Source of the DNA: JBBDLF01 sp040879025
GTDB taxonomy: Bacteria; Pseudomonadota; Gammaproteobacteria; Pseudomonadales; Pseudohongiellaceae
Assembly: GCA_040879025.1 (NCBI GenBank)
Contig: JBBDLF010000037.1
Span: 1-64,000 of the forward strand
Reading direction: 5' to 3'
Length of the DNA: 64,000 nt
Positions 43,060 to 51,122 of the stretch are shown here, piece by piece; the stretch's first letter is position 1, and each line of letters starts with the position of its first letter. Both the position numbers and the translations under genes were made by a program. The notes below the pieces were generated by a model. It was given only the letters and a program-made list of their open reading frames with translations, was not told the origin of the DNA and searched no databases.

Positions 43060-44205
43060 TTAACGCCTTGGGGGCGGACGTGGAAAACGGACGGAATATT
43101 CAATATTCTCTCTGGCGGCGGGCTCACCATCAATCAGTCCGGGCGCATAGCGGTATCGTTCGACTGACTCCAGGGCGGCCTGTGCATAAGCGTCTTCTCC
43201 CGTATTCTGAGTCACTTGTGCGTTGGTCACGAAACCTTCGGCATCGATGTCGAACTCCACCGTGACCGAATGATCCTCGGTTGCCTGACGCGCTGCCCGT
43301 GAAGGATATTCCGCCGCCGTTTGATAGATCGGCGCCACCGGATCTTCATCACCAATCTCTGCGGCGAGTCTGGCAATCGCCAGAAGGTGCGGCGTGGATT
43401 CCTCCGAACGGGAGGTTTCCTCGAAAACCGCGACCAGCATCGCCCTGATTGCAACCGCCGTGGGGAGGGAATCCTCGCCATTGTTTTCCACTACCGGAAG
43501 GCTGGCAAGCAACAAAGGTTCGGCGCGTCTGAAATCATCGGTGTTGACATAGAACTTGCCCAGGTAATAGCTGGCATAGGCTGAGTTGAAATCGTCGGCA
43601 CCCAACGTCGCATTAAAGACATCCTGACTCTCCAGAAGAAAGCGACGGGCATTGGGAGACCGCGCCTCATCCAGCAAGATGCGGCCGCACTCCAGGCTCA
43701 TGCGGGCGTATTCGAAGGAGTTGTCTCCGTAGATGCCTTCGATGATGTCCATAGCCTGGCGAAAATAGCCCGAAGCCCCATTGTCGTCGCCGTCCAGTAC
43801 CTGGGCGCGGCCGGCGTCCATATAAACCGGGAACAGCTCTTCCGCGTCGTTGCCGTAAACCGCGCGGTAACTACCCAGGGTTGCAGCGAACTGTTCGGCC
43901 GCTTCCGCCGTACGGTTGAGTTGCAGAAGGTTAATGCTGTAGTTGTAGCGCAGCGCCGCCGTATTGCGATGCTCCTCGCCATTCATCGCCAAGCCCAGTT
44001 CCAGGGCGCGTTCCGCCTCGGGAAGCGCTTCTTCCCAATTGCCCTGTTCGCTCAACGCGCGATAATTCCGGTACACCTCGTTGAACACGGCAACATCATT
44101 GTCTTCCTGGGCGAAAGTGTTGGTCATGTGGCCGAGGGACAACAGGCTCCCCGTTATCATTGCCAATGCCAGTTTCAGTGGGCGTGTGGTTATCATAGGA
44201 GTCAC
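43060..44205 (-). CDS. Periplasmic TPR protein with TonB C-terminal domain
   Basis: A 381-residue protein. A signal peptide or anchor (about 10-32, LKLALAMITGSLLSLGHMTNTFAQE) is followed by tetratricopeptide-like helical repeats (about 40-285). A TonB C-terminal domain ends the protein (about 305-372: HSVTVEFDIDAEGFVTNAQVTQNTGEDAYAQAALESVERYRYAPGLIDGEP). No long proline-rich spacer or N-terminal membrane anchor typical of a working TonB is visible. It may therefore be a periplasmic binding protein and not an energy transducer. It is divergent from the carboxylesterase gene. Confidence 0.8.
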   Translation of the reverse strand: MTPMITTRPLKLALAMITGSLLSLGHMTNTFAQEDNDVAVFNEVYRNYRALSEQGNWEEALPEAERALELGLAMNGEEHRNTAALRYNYSINLLQLNRTAEAAEQFAATLGSYRAVYGNDAEELFPVYMDAGRAQVLDGDDNGASGYFRQAMDIIEGIYGDNSFEYARMSLECGRILLDEARSPNARRFLLESQDVFNATLGADDFNSAYASYYLGKFYVNTDDFRRAEPLLLASLPVVENNGEDSLPTAVAIRAMLVAVFEETSRSEESTPHLLAIARLAAEIGDEDPVAPIYQTAAEYPSRAARQATEDHSVTVEFDIDAEGFVTNAQVTQNTGEDAYAQAALESVERYRYAPGLIDGEPAARENIEYSVRFPRPPPRR

Positions 44206-44346
44206 CGTCAGGCTGTTCGCAGGTTACGATGCTTCTGTTCCGGGGTTTGTTGTTATACTGTTCCAATACCGGACCGGCTAGCGTAATCAATCGAATAGGC
44301 ATTGTCCATTACCGCGAACCGTGGCACCAAATCAGAGGAGATGCTC

Positions 44347-45987
44347 ATGATATCGGATGACCCTGGCTCAATGAACGATTCCCGTCCACTGAACCGGCGG
44401 CAGTTTCTGGGTGTTACCGGCCATACGCTGGCCGCATCGGCTGTCACGCTCGGTTCGTTGCGAATATTGCCCGCGCGGGCGGCCGACAATCCCACCGCCG
44501 TTGCGGATACATCACATGGTCCGGTGCGCGGCTACAGGGACGAAGGCATCAACGTGTTCAAGGGCATCCCCTATGGCGCGGATACCGGGGGCGGCAATCG
44601 CTGGCGCCCTGCCCGAAATCCGGAACCATGGAGTTCCGCCCGCGACTGTGTCGACTATGGGCCGACCGCGGCTCAGGTTTCAGGAGACCGGGTTATCGGG
44701 TCGGAAAATTGCCTGGTATTGAATGTTTTCACTCCCGCGCTGAACGATGGCGGGCGACGGCCGGTCATGGTCTGGCTTCATGGTGGCGGTTTCGCCTCCC
44801 TTTCCGGTTCGAGCCCGATGTATGACGGGGTCAATCTCTGCAACCGCGGCGATGTGGTGGTCGTATCACTGAATCACAGACTCAATGTGTTCGGTTATCT
44901 GCACCTCGGAGATCTGGTCGGCGAGCCCTTTGACCAGTCAGGCAATCAGGGCATGCTGGATATTGTGCATGCGCTGAAATGGATACGTGAAAATATCGCT
45001 GAATTCGGCGGCGATCCGAACACCGTGACGATATTCGGTGAGTCGGGCGGGGGCCGCAAGGTTTCGACCCTGTTGGCGATGCCGGATGCACAGGGGTATT
45101 TTCACCGCGCTATTATCCAGAGCGGCCCCGGCATGACACTGCAGCCCCGCGACAAGGCCCACGAGATTTCGTCAGCGTTGTTGCATGAACTTGGGCTGCG
45201 GGCAAACCAGATTGAGCAACTGCAGGCTCTGCCGATGAGCGCGGTGCTGTCCGCGTATAACGCCGTGGAGGGAGGTCTCGACAACCAGGCTCGCTACAAG
45301 GGGGTCAACGAACAACACGGTTTTGTCCCCACGGTGGGAATCGACTCGTTACCGGGTTACGCCTTCAATCCCGTCGCCACCGAAATATCGTCGCATGTGC
45401 CCGTCCTCATCGGATCGAACAAGCACGAGTATGCCTATTTTGGCGGCCGGGATCCTGTGGTTCGCGACCAGCTTCTCACTGAGGAGGAACTGTATGCCCG
45501 TGTACAGACGATCGCCGGCAGCGCCGCCGATCGTGTGATGCAGGTGTACAACCAGACCTACCCTGATACATCACCAAGCTGGCGCTGGATCCTAATGACG
45601 ACAGACCGCACCTACCGATTCGACTCCATTACCGTTGCCGGCCGCAAAGCCATGGCGAACAGGGCCCCGGCCTACATGTACTACTTTACATGGGAACCGC
45701 CCCACAACGACCTGAAAGCGCATCACGCGCTGGAAATTACTTTTGCGTTTGACAATACCACCAAGGTACCGGGGATGTCCGGAGGGGGGCCCGAGGCGGC
45801 GGCACTCGCCGATAGAATGAGTGATGCGTGGATTGCGTTCGCCCGTCATGGTGATCCCAACGCGGAAGGGCTTCCGCACTGGCCCGCCTACAATATTGAC
45901 AGCCGGGACACGATGGTTCTCGACAACGAATTGCGTGTGGTAAGCGACCCGGGCGCGGAGGTGAGACAACTCTGGTCCACGATTTGA
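44347..45987 (+). CDS. Tat-exported type B carboxylesterase
   Basis: A 546-residue alpha/beta hydrolase with a Tat signal (NRRQFLGVTGHTLAASAVTLGSLRILPARAAD). The catalytic Ser is in FGESGGG, the oxyanion HGGGF in WLHGGGFASLSG, and the His in KAHHALEITFAF. The region from GPVRGYRDEGINVFKGIPYGAD to the C-terminus fits the cholinesterase/para-nitrobenzyl esterase family. It should hydrolyse an ester in the periplasm. I chose ATG 44347 because GAGGAG lies six bases upstream, ahead of in-frame ATGs at 44302 and 44341. Confidence 0.92.
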   Translation: MISDDPGSMNDSRPLNRRQFLGVTGHTLAASAVTLGSLRILPARAADNPTAVADTSHGPVRGYRDEGINVFKGIPYGADTGGGNRWRPARNPEPWSSARDCVDYGPTAAQVSGDRVIGSENCLVLNVFTPALNDGGRRPVMVWLHGGGFASLSGSSPMYDGVNLCNRGDVVVVSLNHRLNVFGYLHLGDLVGEPFDQSGNQGMLDIVHALKWIRENIAEFGGDPNTVTIFGESGGGRKVSTLLAMPDAQGYFHRAIIQSGPGMTLQPRDKAHEISSALLHELGLRANQIEQLQALPMSAVLSAYNAVEGGLDNQARYKGVNEQHGFVPTVGIDSLPGYAFNPVATEISSHVPVLIGSNKHEYAYFGGRDPVVRDQLLTEEELYARVQTIAGSAADRVMQVYNQTYPDTSPSWRWILMTTDRTYRFDSITVAGRKAMANRAPAYMYYFTWEPPHNDLKAHHALEITFAFDNTTKVPGMSGGGPEAAALADRMSDAWIAFARHGDPNAEGLPHWPAYNIDSRDTMVLDNELRVVSDPGAEVRQLWSTI

Positions 45988-46227
45988 CGAATGCCGGGAT
46001 GCCAGGATAGAGGCGATGGTTGCTTTAATCCGCCTTCATCCGGATTTTAATTCACGAACCGGGAGTGCCGGAAGACCGGTCTTTATAGAACGACTGTCAC
46101 CATTTGTGTCATCGCTAGACTCTGGAGAAAATGCCGTTTATCCTTCGATACCGATTGAAGGATTGATCGGAAAATACAAGAGAAGGGTGTTCGAGGTTTG
46201 ACGAATTGTACTTTGGAGATTAGGTCG

Positions 46228-47166
46228 ATGATTAAAAATAGCAGAACAGTTGTTGGCGTTGCACTGAGCCTGGTATTGGCTGCTGCAGCCGCTATGGTTC
46301 CCGCACACGCTCAGCCACCGAGATTCCTTTCCCTGGAACCCCCCTCAGGTTTGCCGGTGGTTCCCGTAATGGAAGGCTGGTATGGAAACGCCGATGGTTC
46401 CAGGACCATTTCATTCGGTTATTACAACAAGAATTCCGCCGAGTCCGTGGACATTCCCATCGGCGAAAACAACTATATCGAACCCGCCGAGTTCAATGGA
46501 TCGCAGCCTACTCATTTCATCATTGGACGCGATACTGGCGTGTTCACCGTGACGCTGCCGCCCAACATGGCTGACGAGGATGTCTGGTGGTACCTCAAAA
46601 CCGGAAATAATGAAATCCTGAAAGTGCCGGGCCGCGCTGGCGAGGGAGCCTACGAACTGGACCACAGGCCTCGCCCCCAGGGTACCGTCTCTCCGGAGGG
46701 ATGGCTTGAGCCTGGTGGCGAGGTTGGCATCGGGCCGGTCGGTGTGGTGTCAGAAGCCGCCCAGACCGTATCCGTGAATACAGCCGCCACTTTTACTGTA
46801 CACGCCCGGGACCCTTCCGAGCGGGATCTTACCGATCCCCGTTTTGCAGAGCCTGTGCCCATTCGGCTGACCTGGTTCAAGCACCAGGGTCCTGGCGAAG
46901 TGGAATTCAGCCGACATCCCTCGACCGAGACCGTTTCCGCGCCGAGTGAGGATGAAGATGACGGTGGCCAGCCTGCTCCGGAGAACCCCCCTGAAGTCGT
47001 GAGACTGGCCCAGGGCGAAGGCACAGCCAATATTATTGCCACTTTCTCTGAACCTGGTGATTACCTTCTGAGAGCCCGCATTGACAACTGGTCAGCCACA
47101 GACAGCTCGCAGGGCAATCAGTGCTGCTGGACGAATATTTATCAACGGGTCACGGTTACTCCGTAA
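46228..47166 (+). CDS. Secreted beta-rich protein of unknown function
   Basis: A 312-residue exported protein with a signal peptide (about 5-30, VVGVALSLVLAAAAAMVPAHAQ). The rest looks all-beta, with two parts: 31-160 (FGYYNKNSAESVDIPIGENNYI, HFIIGRDTGVFTVTLPP) and 175-312 (AATFTVHARDPSERD, NIIATFSEPGDYLLRARIDNWS). The second recalls an immunoglobulin-like or cupredoxin fold, but I see no complete copper-ligand set. It carries an acidic linker (SEDEDDGGQ) and a CC pair near the end (QCCWTN). It precedes the copper monooxygenase-like gene by 146 bases and probably works with it. Confidence 0.75.
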   Translation: MIKNSRTVVGVALSLVLAAAAAMVPAHAQPPRFLSLEPPSGLPVVPVMEGWYGNADGSRTISFGYYNKNSAESVDIPIGENNYIEPAEFNGSQPTHFIIGRDTGVFTVTLPPNMADEDVWWYLKTGNNEILKVPGRAGEGAYELDHRPRPQGTVSPEGWLEPGGEVGIGPVGVVSEAAQTVSVNTAATFTVHARDPSERDLTDPRFAEPVPIRLTWFKHQGPGEVEFSRHPSTETVSAPSEDEDDGGQPAPENPPEVVRLAQGEGTANIIATFSEPGDYLLRARIDNWSATDSSQGNQCCWTNIYQRVTVTP

Positions 47167-47312
47167 AACCCACGGTTGGCGGGGGCCTGGGGTAACTCTG
47201 AGCTGTAACAAAGAATTACATCAAGGTCCCTTTAAACAGTGGACATCAGGCCTGTTGAGCGTTACATTTTGGAGTGAGTTTCAGCCAATTTTGGCAAATC
47301 TAGGAGAGGAAC

Positions 47313-48689
47313 ATGAAAATCAAGCAGTGTTGGAATAAGAAGCCACGCTTGCGGGAGGCCCTGACCGGTCTTGCGGCCCTTAGTTTACTGGGCTTCCAGG
47401 TTCAGGTTCAGGCGCAGTCCAACTCCGCGGCAGAAGAACTGACCTACAACGAACACGTAGCAACGATCATCAATGAGAATTGCGTGGTTTGTCACCGTGA
47501 AGGCGGTATCGGACCCATGCAGTTCACAACCTACGAGCAGGTTCGTCCCTGGGCACCGCTGATTCAGCTTAAGGTGGCAAACAGAGAAATGCCTCCTTAT
47601 GCCTACGACCAGCATATTGGTATCCAGGAACTTCAGGGTGACTGGCGCCTTGAGCAGGCAGAAATTGACACAATCGTTGCCTGGGTAAATCAGGGTTCGC
47701 CGCAGGGCGATCCGGATGTGGTTCCGCCGGTAGCTGACGTTCCGGATCTTGAGGAATGGAATTTCTCTGATCAGTTTGGTGAGCCGAACCTGATTCTGGG
47801 TTCCGCTCCCATTGATATCCCGGCCAGCGGCAATGACATGTGGCACAGGCCCTACAATGACGTTGCGATGACTTCTGATCGCTGCATTAAAGCCATGCAG
47901 GTCAAGCCGCGCGGGGAAGCCAAATCAGTGGTTCACCATGCCAACTCTTCTGTAGAGATACTGAATGAAGATGGCAGCTATGACCGCTATGGTCAGCTTA
48001 CCGAGTACGCCATGGGTAAATGGGGCGAAGTCATGCCTGAAGGTGTATGCCGAACACTTCCGGCCAACGGCCGCGTCTCCTGGGACATTCACATGTTCCC
48101 TGGTGGACTGGGTGCGATGGCGCCGGGTGCTATGCTGGAAGACAACGTAGTTGAACTGGGTGTCTGGTTCCACGACGAAGGTTACGAGCAACAGGCCAAG
48201 TACAAGCAGGACCTGCGCCTGTACCGTCTTGGCAGCCAGGGTGAACTGGCCATTCCGCCTCACGGTCATGAGATGACCCAGGGTTTCCATACCTTTGACC
48301 ATCCGGTGCGGATCGACAGCTTCCAGCCTCACGGTCACCTGCGTCTGCGCGCTGCCTCTTTGGAGATTTTCTATCCGGAAACAGGCCGCACTGAGGAGAT
48401 CAGCCAGGTTTCCAACTGGAGTGCCACATGGCATCACAGCCACCTGTATGAGCCCGATGTTGCTCCCCTGGTTCCGGCCGGTGGTGTACTCATCATCAAG
48501 CAGTGGTACGACAACACGGCTGATAACCCCAACAACCCTGATCCCGATCAGTGGGTAGTGGGCGGTAGCCGAACTGCTGACGAAATGACTCATGCCTGGA
48601 TTGCGGTAACTCACCTCGACGAGGAAGGTTACGACGAACTCCTGGCCGAGCGTGAAAGCAAGGAACAGCGCACTTTAGCCTCTGAGTAA
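47313..48689 (+). CDS. Haem c-linked PHM-like copper monooxygenase
   Basis: A 458-residue exported protein. The signal peptide ends near residue 35. A small cytochrome c-like domain has CVVCH (57-61) and a possible Met ligand in NREMPPY. From about 140 on, the sequence resembles copper type II ascorbate-dependent monooxygenases (PHM/DBH): HH in KSVVHHANSS near 208, HGH clusters (PPHGHEM, FQPHGHLRLRA), HHSH, and the C-terminal YDNTADNPNNPDPDQW...TADEMTH, with the Met ligand near 424. The haem domain could replace ascorbate as electron donor. GGAGAGG precedes the ATG. A strong terminator follows the gene. Confidence 0.85.
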   Translation: MKIKQCWNKKPRLREALTGLAALSLLGFQVQVQAQSNSAAEELTYNEHVATIINENCVVCHREGGIGPMQFTTYEQVRPWAPLIQLKVANREMPPYAYDQHIGIQELQGDWRLEQAEIDTIVAWVNQGSPQGDPDVVPPVADVPDLEEWNFSDQFGEPNLILGSAPIDIPASGNDMWHRPYNDVAMTSDRCIKAMQVKPRGEAKSVVHHANSSVEILNEDGSYDRYGQLTEYAMGKWGEVMPEGVCRTLPANGRVSWDIHMFPGGLGAMAPGAMLEDNVVELGVWFHDEGYEQQAKYKQDLRLYRLGSQGELAIPPHGHEMTQGFHTFDHPVRIDSFQPHGHLRLRAASLEIFYPETGRTEEISQVSNWSATWHHSHLYEPDVAPLVPAGGVLIIKQWYDNTADNPNNPDPDQWVVGGSRTADEMTHAWIAVTHLDEEGYDELLAERESKEQRTLASE

Positions 48690-48725
48690 AGTAGCCTGAT
48701 CCTGCCTTCAAGGCAGTAACGACAG

Positions 48726-48758
48726 GGGGACGGGGGTAGTAATCCCCGTCCCCTTTTT
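48726..48758 (+). terminator. Rho-independent terminator
   Basis: A perfect 10-bp stem, GGGGACGGGG (48726-48735) and CCCCGTCCCC (48744-48753), with an 8-base loop is followed by TTTTT. It lies 37 bases after the copper monooxygenase gene and 23 bases before the next gene. It should end most transcripts, or attenuate read-through into the Met-rich protein gene. Confidence 0.9.
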
Positions 48759-48780
48759 CATTTATAACGGAGTAGATATT

Positions 48781-49944
48781 ATGTCTTTGCAAGTAATTGA
48801 ACGCAGCAGCCCGGCGGTCGCTACTTGCGTCGCTCTTGCGTTTGCCCTGGTTTCAGCCATCGGCTCAAGTTCTGTCCTGGCTCAGTCCAACGCTGATAAT
48901 TTCAGGGCCACGGATCCGGAGTTGGCCAGCCTTTTTGATGCCTTTGATGTTTCCCAGGCAGTCATGTTTGAAAAGATTGCTGAAATCAACAACGCAGCTG
49001 ACACGCGAGAGGCGCGCAACGAATTTGAACATGCCCTGCATATGCAGAAGACCATGACCATGTCAGAAATGATGGCCATGGGGCATCAGATGTCCATGGG
49101 CGACAACGGTCCCTATGACGACATGGAAAGAGAGGCCCGGACGCAGCTTATCGCCATGGTGCGTGACGAGCATTCCGCGGACGATGCCATGAATGCCTAT
49201 GATGACAGCGTGCTGACTTCAAGGGCGATTGCAGTGATCGAACATGGCCGCGACTTTGAGAATCAGATCTATGACATCTATGCCGACCGGAGCATTGCCG
49301 ATAAGGGTCGTGCCGTGGATTCCGCTATAGCCGAATATCTGCGTGAGTCGGGCGTTGCGGTTCCCGCTCTGCCGAAGCCTGCCTCGGCAATGTTCGGGCA
49401 TGAATATGCCGGAGCGTTCAAGGAAGGCTTTCCGCGCCTGCGCAGCCTGTGGTGGTCAACCCAATGGATACAGTTGGCGACCATCGAAGCGATGATACTG
49501 GAGCAACAAGACCCTCAGTATCGAAACAGTATCGCCACGGTGAAGGAGCGATTCTGGAACAAGGTAGGGTCGGACGGCGGCATGTCCATGTTCCCGACCC
49601 CTGTGGAGCTTCCGATGGCACCGGCTATAGCACCACAATTGTACAGCGCGCACCCCCAGGCATCGGTGATTATTGATAACCTGAATATGTTCGAGACGGT
49701 GATAGCAGATATTCTCGCTTATCCCAATCTGCAGAACAGGCAGGCCGCCATTAACGCGGCAGTCGATACCTTCATCAACCAGGAAGAAAACATCGACGAA
49801 ACGTACGATTACCTGCTGTCCGCCCTGCGAGGCGGAATCTATAACCAGGGCGGTCCCGCCGTAGGCGAACTCGACCGATCCGAGCGGAACCGTTCCCGCT
49901 CGGCAATGAACATGCAGCACAGCATGGTCATGCCCACCCCATAA
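48781..49944 (+). CDS. Secreted Met/His-rich protein, unknown
   Basis: A 387-residue exported protein with a signal peptide to about residue 35 (SSVLAQS). A segment at 84-106 holds eight Met and three His (HALHMQKTMTMSEMMAMG then HQMSM), and the C-terminus has MNMQHSMVMPTP. Such Met-rich stretches bind copper(I) in other periplasmic proteins. The rest is helical (ALRGGIYN, AINAAVDTFINQEENIDE) and has no family I recognise. It lies directly after a copper monooxygenase-like gene, behind a terminator, so a role in copper delivery or complex formation is a reasonable guess. Its own promoter is not evident. Confidence 0.8.
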   Translation: MSLQVIERSSPAVATCVALAFALVSAIGSSSVLAQSNADNFRATDPELASLFDAFDVSQAVMFEKIAEINNAADTREARNEFEHALHMQKTMTMSEMMAMGHQMSMGDNGPYDDMEREARTQLIAMVRDEHSADDAMNAYDDSVLTSRAIAVIEHGRDFENQIYDIYADRSIADKGRAVDSAIAEYLRESGVAVPALPKPASAMFGHEYAGAFKEGFPRLRSLWWSTQWIQLATIEAMILEQQDPQYRNSIATVKERFWNKVGSDGGMSMFPTPVELPMAPAIAPQLYSAHPQASVIIDNLNMFETVIADILAYPNLQNRQAAINAAVDTFINQEENIDETYDYLLSALRGGIYNQGGPAVGELDRSERNRSRSAMNMQHSMVMPTP

Positions 49945-50019
49945 GGTGGGTCTGACCCGTGCAATTGATTGATTTTGCTGAAGATGTTTACGATTTTTGA
50001 GGGTTGTTGCCGCTTAGAA

Positions 50020-50045
50020 GGCCCATTTGGGTATCCAAATGGGCC
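50020..50045. terminator. Bidirectional stem-loop between convergent genes
   Basis: A perfect 11-bp stem, GGCCCATTTGG and CCAAATGGGCC, surrounds a GTAT loop. It sits between the ends of the Met/His-rich gene (49944) and the convergent GST gene (50113), a typical place for a shared terminator. No long T-run is present on either side. Confidence 0.55.
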
Positions 50046-50112
50046 AATTAGGGAAAGTGGTAGCGCCAGTTCTATCTTTACGGGATTGGCTGTTTCCAGC
50101 AATGAGAACCGG

Positions 50113-50739
50113 TCATTTTGGTGATACCACGCTGAGGGCTTTCTGGAACGTCGGACGTTCATTGAGCTGTTTGTACCACCGATCCAGATTGGGGTATTCG
50201 TCCAGCGAGACACTGGTGGTTTCGTGGATGGTGAAGTAGGCGAAGGCGAACGTGTCGGCAATAGTCAATTCGCCGCCGCATAAATACGTTCCACTCCCAA
50301 GCACCTTGTCCACATACGGGAGCTGTTTGGTCAGCCATCCCTTGGCCTCGTCCAGCAATTTGGCATTGCTCTCCTGTTGCATGTATTTTGGCACGACGAC
50401 TTCTTCCCAGAAATGCACGGCGAGCCAGCGGCCGATGTGGAGGCTCATGGTATCCATTATCTGGTCTATTTTTGCAGCCTGTAACGGGTCGGTGGTGTAC
50501 AGCCGGTCGCCATTGACTCTCGCCAGATAGCGGCAGATTGATGCGCTTTCAAACAGGCAGTTACCCTCATGTTCCAAAACCGGCACCTTGCCAAACGGAT
50601 GACGCGCCAGATGCTCGGGCTCGTGATTTTCACGCTTGCCCAGATCCATATGCTGATACTCGTATTCAAGCCCCAGTTCTTCAGCAGTGGCGACAACTTT
50701 CAACGGGTTAAAACTGGTGAAACCATATATTTTGTACAT
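50113..50739 (-). CDS. Glutathione S-transferase
   Basis: A 208-residue cytosolic GST. The thioredoxin-like N-domain (1-80) starts MYKIYGFTSFNPLKVVATAEELGLEYEY and holds the glutathione-binding HPFGKVPVLEHEGNCLFESASICRYLA (cis-Pro in KVPVLE, then ESA). The helical C-domain (90-205) has GGELTIADTFAFAYF with the N-capping Asp. Residue 8 is Thr/Ser, so a serine-type enzyme is likely. It would conjugate or reduce electrophiles. A single gene; no close functional partner. Confidence 0.94.
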   Translation of the reverse strand: MYKIYGFTSFNPLKVVATAEELGLEYEYQHMDLGKRENHEPEHLARHPFGKVPVLEHEGNCLFESASICRYLARVNGDRLYTTDPLQAAKIDQIMDTMSLHIGRWLAVHFWEEVVVPKYMQQESNAKLLDEAKGWLTKQLPYVDKVLGSGTYLCGGELTIADTFAFAYFTIHETTSVSLDEYPNLDRWYKQLNERPTFQKALSVVSPK

Positions 50740-50988
50740 TCAAACTCCCGATAGCACGCTGCGACAGACAGGCCCAGCCCCGTCACAACAATATGAACAT
50801 TTCGTTTTGTACGCGCCTTGGCGGTAATTTGCAAGCCCATCGACGCAGCGTGCCATCGACAGCCGCAGCAGGAATATCTTACGAAGACCTTGATACGGGA
50901 ACCCCGGTTCCTCAACAGGCGAGCCTTCGTCGCGCGCCGGTACGGCCGCTAACCCTGATTCCGGATTTTGGTGTATAGTTGGCACCTT

Positions 50989-51065
50989 CGGGGTGTAGCT
51001 CAGCCTGGTAGAGCACTGCCTTCGGGAGGCAGGGGCCGGAGGTTCAAATCCTCTCACCCCGACCA
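50989..51065 (+). tRNA. tRNA-Pro (anticodon CGG)
   Basis: A full cloverleaf: acceptor CGGGGTG/CACCCCG, D-arm with TAGCTCAGCCTGGTAGAGC, anticodon stem CTGCC/GGCAG around loop TTCGGGA (anticodon CGG), and T-arm GGAGGTTCAAATCCTC, with genome-encoded CCA at 51063-51065. The sequence closely follows bacterial tRNA-Pro(CGG). No integrase or genomic-island genes lie beside it. Confidence 0.97.
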
Positions 51066-51122
51066 GGTTGCACCACCGGTATCGCAGCGTGCCCCCTGGT
51101 GTTCTGTCCCACCCTGATTCCG

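Noticed and set aside
50989..51065. tRNA-Pro as a genomic-island attachment site
   Set aside because: No integrase, direct repeat of the tRNA 3' end or composition shift was seen next to it.
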